DNA of 24,897 nucleotides from DATFCK01 sp045809745 (GTDB lineage Bacteria > Verrucomicrobiota > Verrucomicrobiia > Chthoniobacterales > UBA10450), in NCBI GenBank assembly GCA_045809745.1, contig JBJMXE010000132.1, positions 1 through 24,897 on the forward strand. Direction: 5' to 3'. How positions within the stretch are numbered: position 1 is the stretch's first letter; every line of letters begins with the position of its first letter. Position numbers and translations under genes: made by a program. Below are positions 5,993-13,159 of this stretch, piece by piece. The notes under the pieces were generated by a model, which was not told the origin of the DNA, made no database searches, and was given only the letters and a program-made list of their open reading frames with translations.

Positions 5993-8143
5993 TCAGAACT
6001 GGATTCTAAGCTGCAATGTCACCAGGCGGGGATTGCCGATCGACACCAGACCATCGGCAGATTTGCCGGTTTGAATCTCCTGGTTGAGAAGATTTTCGAC
6101 TTTTACCGCGGCCGAGACATGCGCTGAGAACTCATACGTCACGGCGGCGTTCAAAGTCACAAACGGCGCCAGCACCCTTGAATTCTGATCGTCCTCGAAC
6201 TGGCGGTCGTTATACCGAAGCTGCAGGGTAGCAAACCATTTGGATGTCGGGGTCCACTCGATTGCGGCGGTCACAACGTTTTCGGGTGTTTGGGCGAGCA
6301 ATTTGCCTTCCAACGTCGGATCAGCCGCATCGCTCACCTCCGGATGAGTGAACAGATAGCTCGCCTTAACGACGATCGCAGGTAACACCTGCCAGCGCAC
6401 GCTGGTCTCCACACCGGGCGCGATCACCAGATTGAGGTTCTGACGTTGGCGAAGAACGCCCCCGGCCGGGATGAAACCACCCGGGTTGAACGTGCCCGGC
6501 CCAACTCCAATGGTTACGTTTCCAATCGCGTCTTCAAGCCGATCGACAAAACCGGTTGCCGACAATCGTACCCTTTCGACCGGCTGCCAATCGACGCCGG
6601 CTTCAGCGCCGATTAATTGCTCTGGATCAAGCGCAGGATTGGCTTCGGTTACGTCCTTGCCGACGCGGAACGGCCGGTAGAGTTCGTTCAGCGTTGGCAC
6701 TCGGAAGCCGCTATAGACTGCACCGCGAACGGTGAAACTTTTTGCCGCCTCAAAACTAGCGCCGAGACGGCCGTTTAGTTCGTCACCGGAACGATCCGGA
6801 AATCGTGAGTCCATGGTCACGGCCCCGGTAACCGAATTCGATTCGTTTCGGAAGCCATCGAAAAGATCCCAGTGGTCAAACCGAATGCCGCCGACAATTT
6901 TCAGTGCATTCGAGACGGTCCAAACATCTTCGGCGAAAACGCCGACAAAATCCTGACGACCACCGGCATCACGCAGCCGGGTAAAGCGGCTGCCGTTCCA
7001 TAAAAACGCCTCGTTAGTCTCGCCTTCCACGAAACGAAAATCACTGCCAAGCGTCAACCGATGCTCCGGTCCCGCCGGCATGCTCCACACCGCGCTGCCG
7101 CCGATTGCATTGGCCGGCACATCAAACTGGTCGAGCGCTGGTGTTTCCACTGTTCGATCCGAGTTAATCGAGCTGAACGTGCTGCGGAATTTACGGTGCT
7201 GACCGTACACGCTGAGCTGTAATTCAGCTGATTCAGCCGGGAAACGGATGGATAAAGTTGCGCTTGCGTCCGTCCCTGCAGTGTCATTCCTGGTAAAAAT
7301 GGTGCCGTTCCCGCGATCGTCGTAAAATTCGCGCACCTCCATTCGCAACAAAGTGTCCGTGTTCATTTGCCATTCCCCGCGAAAGTCCACGATGCTGGAA
7401 TCTGAACTCGCGCTGTTATCGACGGGCCCGCGCTGATCGGACCGCAGCACTGGGTAACCGCTGGTCGAGAAGTGTTCGGCAAACACGGACGCGGTGAACG
7501 GTGAACTTACGACCGTGCCGCCGGCGCTGACATCGTAGGTGCCGTAGTTCCCGATGGCAGCCTCAGCGTGTGCGCTATTTTCCGTTGCCGGTTGTGACAC
7601 GAGGAAAATCGTTCCGGCGAGTGCTTCGTTCCCGAACAATCCTGCGCCTCCGCCGGAAACGACAACAACCGAGTGGAGCGCGGCCGGCGGGATCTGACTC
7701 CACAACACGTAGCCCGCGAACGGATCGTTCAGGGGGATGCCATCCAACAGCACCAGTGTGCGACCTGCTCCACTCGGTCCAAAATTTCTTAGCGTCACAC
7801 CCTGTGTTGTCGGATTCGCAGTGCGGCTGCTATTCCTCCGGAACAAACTGAATCCGGCGACGTCATCCCGCAGAATGTCGTCCAACCGGAGATCGGGTGC
7901 GTGTGCCAGGTCTTGTTGTTCAAGAACATGCACATCAAATGGCGCGCTCGAGTCGGGATTCGGGAGCCGGTCTGCTTCCACTACCACCTGCTCCTCACTC
8001 GCTAGCTGGGCAGCCGCCGTTGCAACCAGAGTTCCCACGAAAAATATCGTCACCATGGCAGATCGACACAGCGTGGTAGTTGAATACCGCCACGGCTTCG
8101 TCCAATGGTTCCTATGTGTTGCTCCGATAATGTGGAATCGCAC
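5993..8143 (-). CDS. TonB-dependent outer-membrane receptor
   Basis: A 716-residue protein with a hydrophobic signal segment ending TAAA-Q (about residue 45), a TonB-box-like EQVVVEA, a plug domain (about 55-165, with TLRNFGPSGAGRTLVLLDG and FGNEALAGTI) and a beta-barrel ending in the typical terminal Phe (LQLRIQF). Such receptors import metal chelates, cobalamin, sugars or cofactors with energy from TonB-ExbBD. It lies 235 nt upstream of xoxF on the same strand, so uptake of a lanthanide chelate, PQQ or copper is plausible; the sequence does not say which. The start is uncertain: the GTG at 8143 gives a long but positively charged signal region, while the ATG at 8056 gives a short one without basic residues. 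Neither has a clear Shine-Dalgarno site. No cobalamin riboswitch is recognisable upstream. Confidence 0.92.
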   Translation of the reverse strand: MRFHIIGATHRNHWTKPWRYSTTTLCRSAMVTIFFVGTLVATAAAQLASEEQVVVEADRLPNPDSSAPFDVHVLEQQDLAHAPDLRLDDILRDDVAGFSLFRRNSSRTANPTTQGVTLRNFGPSGAGRTLVLLDGIPLNDPFAGYVLWSQIPPAALHSVVVVSGGGAGLFGNEALAGTIFLVSQPATENSAHAEAAIGNYGTYDVSAGGTVVSSPFTASVFAEHFSTSGYPVLRSDQRGPVDNSASSDSSIVDFRGEWQMNTDTLLRMEVREFYDDRGNGTIFTRNDTAGTDASATLSIRFPAESAELQLSVYGQHRKFRSTFSSINSDRTVETPALDQFDVPANAIGGSAVWSMPAGPEHRLTLGSDFRFVEGETNEAFLWNGSRFTRLRDAGGRQDFVGVFAEDVWTVSNALKIVGGIRFDHWDLFDGFRNESNSVTGAVTMDSRFPDRSGDELNGRLGASFEAAKSFTVRGAVYSGFRVPTLNELYRPFRVGKDVTEANPALDPEQLIGAEAGVDWQPVERVRLSATGFVDRLEDAIGNVTIGVGPGTFNPGGFIPAGGVLRQRQNLNLVIAPGVETSVRWQVLPAIVVKASYLFTHPEVSDAADPTLEGKLLAQTPENVVTAAIEWTPTSKWFATLQLRYNDRQFEDDQNSRVLAPFVTLNAAVTYEFSAHVSAAVKVENLLNQEIQTGKSADGLVSIGNPRLVTLQLRIQF

Positions 8144-8329
8144 GGGAGCGCCGATTCGACGTCAACCCTAACAGGAGCTACTTCTTTTCGGTAGTGCGCA
8201 CAATCGTCAGATGAAGCCTTATCACCGCCCCTCACTACAATTCCGGGTTTGCGCCGAATCCAACCGTCCGCCGGAGCCTAGGACATTGCGGAGCGAGTGA
8301 CCTGGGTTATCGACTAAGCCTTTCCAGCA
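8144..8329. other. Divergent intergenic region between the TonB receptor and GH2 genes
   Basis: The 186-nt spacer must hold promoters for both directions. I see no convincing sigma-70 boxes, riboswitch or long inverted repeat. On the minus strand TTGACG (8158-8163) could be a -35 element, but no good -10 follows at the right spacing. Confidence 0.4.
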
Positions 8330-11134
8330 ATGCGCACACGAACGTTTTTGCCACGACCCGAATACCCGCGGCCCGATCGTCAGCGTGGATTTGTGCAGGG
8401 AGTGGACTGGCTGAATCTGAACGGTCCATGGGAGTTTCGGTTCGATCCCGATCGGCTGGGAATCGATCAGCGCTGGTTTGTTCCGGCCGATGGTCGCTGG
8501 CCAGATCAGATTGTTGTCCCGTTTTGCTGGGAGTCACTAGCGGCATGGGGCGAGGCTGACGCGGCCGGCAATGACAATTATTATTCCACGCGCGTTTACC
8601 TGAATCCGCTGGAGGTCACGGGATTCAATTACCGCAGCGCGGCCCGACATGAAGTGGGCTGGTACCGGCGAACCGTCGAAATTCCGCAGCACGATGGATG
8701 GAAAGGCAAGCGGATCATCCTGACCATTGGCGCCGCCGATTTTTTCACCAAAGGCTGGTGCAATGGCATTCCTGTCGGCGAGAACGAAGGGGGATTCACA
8801 CCATTCGAATTCGATATCACCGACGCGCTGGAGATTCGGCCGGACGGGCTAGTCTGCGCCGCGATCGTTCTCCGAGTGGAAGATCCGATGCAGAACCAGG
8901 ATCAACCGGTCGGAAAACAATGGGGTTGGTACAGCAGCGCGAGTGGGATTTGGCAGACGGTTTTTGTTGAACCGCGGGCGGAGCACTACATCCAGCGTTT
9001 CGAGGTGACAACCGACATCGACGCCAACGAAGTCGCGTTCAAAGTATTTGTGTTGGGAAGCAGCAACCTGTCTCTGGATATCACCAGTCCGTTAGGTGAG
9101 ACGTTCCAGAGCAACCTGGCCGCCACTGACGGGATTGCCCAAACCAAAGTTCCGTTAGGAGCGGCGGTTCTATGGGATCCGAACGCCCCGGAATTATACG
9201 ATTTCAAACTAACGTTGCACGGGTCTAACGGATCTGACGCAGTTCACGGCTACTTTGGGATGCGCAGTCTCGCCGCCGAAAATGTTGAAAGCTCGAGCAG
9301 CCCGGCGGCATTGCTGCTAAACGGCGAACCAATCTACCTGCGCGGCGCGCTATATCAGTCCTATCACCCGGAAGGGGTTTATACCGCCGGGGACGTTGAA
9401 TCTATCCAGGATGATATCCTGCAGGCAAAACGCGCCGGGTTCGACCTGCTGCGGATTCACATCAAGGTCGACGACCCACTGGTGCTCTATTATGCGGACA
9501 CCATCGGCATTCTGCTGATGGCCGATTTTCCGAATTTTGGCGAAGGCGGCGATACTGCGGTAGGCCGCGCCCGTTACGAGGCGATGATGCGCCGAGCCAT
9601 TGCGCGCGATTTCAATCATCCTTCGATCGTTGCCTGGTGTCTGTTCAACGAAACCTGGGGATTCGGAGGTCAGACCGAGTTTGTGAAGCTGATAAACCCG
9701 TCACCACCCAAGATGGGCGTGACTGTTAATCCGGAAGCGTCAGACCGACAGCTGAGCAGCGAAGCAGCCTATGCCTGGGTCCAATCCATGTGGCGTCTCG
9801 CGAAAACCCTGGATCCGACCCGTCTGGTGGAAGACATGAGTGTCGTCGCCTGGGATCATTTACAATACTATGGCCACGGCGACACGGACGTAAATTCCTG
9901 GCATTTCTACACCAGCGATTACCAGAAGGCGCGACGTCAGATCGAAGACATTGTCGAGAATACCTACGCCGGGTCGACTTTGAATTATTTGCCGGGATTC
10001 AAACAGGCCCGTCAACCGCTGATCAACAGTGAGTATGGCGGGGTAGGGGCACTCGATGGCGATGTAGATACCAGCTGGAGTTTCAAATTCCTCACCAATG
10101 AGCTGCGGCGCCACGGCAAGCTGTCTGCCTATATATATACAGAGCTGCACGACGTGGAGTGGGAGCGGAACGGGTTTCTCAATTACGACCGCACGCCAAA
10201 AGAATTCGGTTACGACCCCACGATCGTGAATCAAGGGGACGTGCTCCCGATGGATGCTGCGCCGATTTCCCGCTGTCAGCCGGGCCAAACCGTGCACGTT
10301 CCGGTTTTCTCCTCACATTTTTCGCGCCGCAAGCGTCGTGATGTCACTTTGCATTGGCGTCTGAGCGGAATCGATTCGTTCGGCTGGGTTCACGACAACC
10401 TGGATTCCGGGATCCAGCCGATCGCCTTCCCTCATCTCCGGGTTGAGCTTGCGAAAATGGTGGAATTGCGAATGCCTAACGAGACGATGCTTTGCACCCT
10501 TTGGGTGCGGGCATTCGTCCCCGATGGGACGCTGGTCGCCCGAAATTACGTGCAGTTTTTCGTAGATGCAGGTTTCCTTGCGCGGCAGGAGGCAAATTCC
10601 CGAACGGTTTTCTCGCTTCCGCCTAACGGATGGAGCTCCGCGGAATGGAACTCTGATACCTCCAGCCGTGAAGAAGCGGAAAGTGGCGGCGCATGCCACG
10701 GGTCGCGACGAGGATTCTTCGAATGGCGGGTGCCGTTATCCCCAACGGAACTCCAGGACCGATCCCGTCTGACGCTTCTGCTCGAGGCCTCGGCATTCCG
10801 GCCGGGAACTCCGCAGACAGATCCATTCGCTCAACCGAGCGCCCTGCGATTGCTGCTCAATGGCGTTTCGGTTTACCGATCGGTTCTTCCGAATCATCCG
10901 CACGACGCGCGCGGCGCATTAAGCTACCTGAGGGGTGGACGTGGAGCATATGGATATTTGATGCACGCAACCGTGGACAAGCCTTTGCTCGACGAGGTGA
11001 AATCACGTATGAAGGGCAACCATCTTCGATTGCGTTGCCAGGTTGGCCGCGACGAGGAGCACCAGGGTGGTCTGACGATCTACGCTCGAGACTCAGGGCG
11101 ATATCCGATCGGCCCGACTGTCGTTCTCGAGTAA
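8330..11134 (+). CDS. Glycoside hydrolase family 2 protein (beta-galactosidase-like)
   Basis: A 934-residue GH2 retaining glycosidase. An N-terminal jelly-roll sugar-binding domain (about 25-215; WLNLNGPWEFRFDP, then VGWYRRTVEIP) and an Ig-like domain precede the TIM barrel (about 330-640), introduced by NGEPIYLRGALYQ. The acid/base is Glu441 in LFNETWG and the nucleophile is Glu568 in NSEYGG, so the active site is intact. About 270 residues of C-terminal beta-rich sequence follow. There is no signal peptide, so the enzyme is probably cytoplasmic. The ATG at 8330 has no Shine-Dalgarno site, but the following PRPEYPRPDRQR is a typical GH2 beginning. A galactokinase-family gene starts 11 nt downstream, which favours beta-galactosidase; family 2 also contains beta-mannosidases and beta-glucuronidases, so the substrate remains an inference. 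Confidence 0.9.
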   Translation: MRTRTFLPRPEYPRPDRQRGFVQGVDWLNLNGPWEFRFDPDRLGIDQRWFVPADGRWPDQIVVPFCWESLAAWGEADAAGNDNYYSTRVYLNPLEVTGFNYRSAARHEVGWYRRTVEIPQHDGWKGKRIILTIGAADFFTKGWCNGIPVGENEGGFTPFEFDITDALEIRPDGLVCAAIVLRVEDPMQNQDQPVGKQWGWYSSASGIWQTVFVEPRAEHYIQRFEVTTDIDANEVAFKVFVLGSSNLSLDITSPLGETFQSNLAATDGIAQTKVPLGAAVLWDPNAPELYDFKLTLHGSNGSDAVHGYFGMRSLAAENVESSSSPAALLLNGEPIYLRGALYQSYHPEGVYTAGDVESIQDDILQAKRAGFDLLRIHIKVDDPLVLYYADTIGILLMADFPNFGEGGDTAVGRARYEAMMRRAIARDFNHPSIVAWCLFNETWGFGGQTEFVKLINPSPPKMGVTVNPEASDRQLSSEAAYAWVQSMWRLAKTLDPTRLVEDMSVVAWDHLQYYGHGDTDVNSWHFYTSDYQKARRQIEDIVENTYAGSTLNYLPGFKQARQPLINSEYGGVGALDGDVDTSWSFKFLTNELRRHGKLSAYIYTELHDVEWERNGFLNYDRTPKEFGYDPTIVNQGDVLPMDAAPISRCQPGQTVHVPVFSSHFSRRKRRDVTLHWRLSGIDSFGWVHDNLDSGIQPIAFPHLRVELAKMVELRMPNETMLCTLWVRAFVPDGTLVARNYVQFFVDAGFLARQEANSRTVFSLPPNGWSSAEWNSDTSSREEAESGGACHGSRRGFFEWRVPLSPTELQDRSRLTLLLEASAFRPGTPQTDPFAQPSALRLLLNGVSVYRSVLPNHPHDARGALSYLRGGRGAYGYLMHATVDKPLLDEVKSRMKGNHLRLRCQVGRDEEHQGGLTIYARDSGRYPIGPTVVLE

Positions 11135-11145
11135 AAATTGAACGC

Positions 11146-12243
11146 ATGCCGACGCCGCACGACGATCCAACTCGCGTCTGGGCGTTTGCTCCCGGGCGGG
11201 TCGAGCTCCTGGGAAATCACACCGACTACAACGAAGGCCTTGTTCTGGGTGCAGCAATCGATCGCGGCTTGACCGTCTCCGGCAAATCGCGGCAGGGAAA
11301 TACCGTCGCAATTCGATCGGCGACAATGGGCCATGTTGAGGTGGAACTCGACGGGCTTCAGCCGTTGACGGAAATGAAGTGGGCGAATTACGCGCTGGGG
11401 GTCGTTCGCGAACTAATTGAAGCCGGCGTGCCTGTCGCTGCATTCGAAGCCGAAGTCGAGGGCAACCTTCCGGCCCGATCCGGGTTGTCCAGTTCGGCCG
11501 CCTTTGAAGTCGCTACCGCGCTGTTTCTACTCAGGCTCGAACACCATGAATTGCCGCCAATGACCCTGGCTAAACTGTGTCAACGAGCGGAGCATCGGTT
11601 TGTCGGTGTGCAATCCGGATTGTTAGACCAGGTAATATCCATTTTCGGGCGGGAACATCATCTTATTTTTTTCGACACCCGGACTGAAGAGGTGAGGACG
11701 ATCCCGTTCCCTGCCGATCTTGCCTTGATCATCGCCGGGTCAGGGAAGGAGCGAGAGCTCTCGCGAGGAGACTACAACCTCCGGCGGGAACAGACTCACG
11801 CTGCCGCCACGGCGCTGGGGGTCCGAGCATTGCGGGATGTCTCTTCAGCAGAGTTAGCAAAACGCAGTGACATTGATCCGTTGCTCAGCCGACGTGCTCG
11901 CCACATCGTCGAAGAAAATGAGCGGGTTCGGCAGGCAATCAAGTTTCTGGCAAACAACGATGCCGCGGCTTTTGGCAAGCTCATGAACGACTCGCACGAA
12001 AGTTCGCGAATGAATTTCGAAAACAGCACCGCTGAATTGGATCTTCTGGTGCAGCTCGCCCGGGAACAGGCTGGTGTGCTCGGGGCAAGGCTTACCGGGG
12101 CGGGGTTTGGTGGTGCCATTGTCGCACTCTGTTGCCGCGGGCAGGCCGAAGACGCCTCGGGCCAACTACACGCTGCCTACCTTGAGAGAACCGGAATCAG
12201 CTCTGAAGTTTTCGTGTGTCGCATCAGCGAGGGCGCGCGCTAA
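11146..12243 (+). CDS. galK: Galactokinase-family GHMP sugar kinase
   Basis: A 365-residue cytoplasmic GHMP kinase that should phosphorylate galactose (or a related sugar) at C1 with ATP, the first Leloir step. Three family motifs are in order: GRVELLGNHTDYNEG (residues about 17-31), the ATP loop ARSGLSSSAA (about 110), and LTGAGFGGA near the C-terminus. Catalytic Asp161 is in GLLDQ, and Asp27 of HTDY is present. The usual Glu of GEHTDY is Asn24, so the C6-side contact to galactose differs from classical GalK. I chose the ATG at 11146, 11 nt after the GH2 stop, because the family N-terminus (APGR) begins there. An in-frame reading back to 10693 would run through the GH2 gene. Together the two genes suggest release and use of galactose from oligosaccharides. 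Confidence 0.9.
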   Translation: MPTPHDDPTRVWAFAPGRVELLGNHTDYNEGLVLGAAIDRGLTVSGKSRQGNTVAIRSATMGHVEVELDGLQPLTEMKWANYALGVVRELIEAGVPVAAFEAEVEGNLPARSGLSSSAAFEVATALFLLRLEHHELPPMTLAKLCQRAEHRFVGVQSGLLDQVISIFGREHHLIFFDTRTEEVRTIPFPADLALIIAGSGKERELSRGDYNLRREQTHAAATALGVRALRDVSSAELAKRSDIDPLLSRRARHIVEENERVRQAIKFLANNDAAAFGKLMNDSHESSRMNFENSTAELDLLVQLAREQAGVLGARLTGAGFGGAIVALCCRGQAEDASGQLHAAYLERTGISSEVFVCRISEGAR

Positions 12244-12259
12244 TATTCTTGCTCTGATT

Positions 12260-13105
12260 TTGATCACTAGCCCCTCGACAGGAGTTGCGCCCTCCGTCCG
12301 CGCAGCCCGGTTTTTGCTGATCGTTGTTCTTGCCACGCTTACGTCAACCGCAACGGCTCTCGAATTCGCCGGCGTTCCAATCTCTCCCGGCTCGACTGTT
12401 CGTGCCGAGGTTTCCCTAACCGCGGCGGAGAAGTCCTATGCGGCAGATGCAATGACGAAGGTGCCGGACAAAGCCGTCGCTGTTCTCGCGATTCCACCAC
12501 GGTTCGATCCTGCCAAGGTCTGGCCGGTCCTGGTTGTTTTTTCGACCACGGACTTTCGCCGGCTGAATCGAGACGATCTGGTTGATTTCTATCGAAAAGC
12601 GGCGCTGAGCGAAGGATGGGTGGTGATCGCCGGCGACGGCCACGACTTTCCTCCACACGACACCAACGGCTGGCGGGCGGCTATGACAATGGCGGCCCTG
12701 GATGCGTTGCATCGAAGCTTTCCTCAATCATCCCGATGGCCGGTATCGGTCGCCGGATTTTCAGGCGGCGCCAAACGAGCGAGTCTTTTAGCACCGCTTC
12801 TGGTGCTCGATGGCACGCATGTTTGCGGAATGTATCTCACGGGTGTGAACGAGGATGTGTTGAGCGTTTCCTATCGCAAATCGCATCTCGGCAAATCGTT
12901 TCTCGAGATGCCGATTTTCATCAGCAGTGGGACTAACGATCCCATCGCACCGACGGATCGTGCGCGAGCAGTTGCTGGATCCATGAAGAGAGCTGGATTT
13001 CAATCGGTGCGGTTTGAAACGTTCACCGGCGGGCACGCGGTGAAGAAGGCCCACACGATCGGGGCGCTTCGTTGGTTCCGGGAAAGCTGTAGTCGGGCTC
13101 GATGA
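12260..13105 (+). CDS. Secreted alpha/beta hydrolase, substrate unknown
   Basis: About 281 residues with a signal peptide (FLLIVVLATLTSTATA), so probably periplasmic or exported. The mature part reads as an alpha/beta hydrolase: nucleophile Ser168 in GFSGG, acid Asp227 in SGTNDPIAP and His259 in GGHAV form a complete catalytic triad in the right order. It resembles the esterase/PHB-depolymerase-like branch; no substrate can be named. The start is uncertain. No ATG exists near the signal peptide in this frame. TTG at 12260 gives a good n-region and lies 16 nt after the kinase stop. A GTG at 12074 in frame would lie deep inside the kinase gene. It follows the GH2-kinase pair on the same strand and is probably co-transcribed, perhaps removing ester groups from the same glycans (inference). 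Confidence 0.75.
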   Translation: MITSPSTGVAPSVRAARFLLIVVLATLTSTATALEFAGVPISPGSTVRAEVSLTAAEKSYAADAMTKVPDKAVAVLAIPPRFDPAKVWPVLVVFSTTDFRRLNRDDLVDFYRKAALSEGWVVIAGDGHDFPPHDTNGWRAAMTMAALDALHRSFPQSSRWPVSVAGFSGGAKRASLLAPLLVLDGTHVCGMYLTGVNEDVLSVSYRKSHLGKSFLEMPIFISSGTNDPIAPTDRARAVAGSMKRAGFQSVRFETFTGGHAVKKAHTIGALRWFRESCSRAR

Positions 13106-13159
13106 GACCGATTTTGTCTGCACTGCGCGCCGCTGATAAGCCGGGGTCGTGGCGCCCGA

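Noticed and set aside
10693..11145. In-frame upstream extension of the galactokinase gene (a 516-residue reading)
   Set aside because: It runs through the C-terminal part of the GH2 gene, and the family N-terminus begins at the ATG at 11146. The extra residues are a shadow of the other frame.
12074..12259. Start of the secreted hydrolase at GTG 12074
   Set aside because: It lies 170 nt inside the kinase gene and would put about 60 unlikely residues before the signal peptide.
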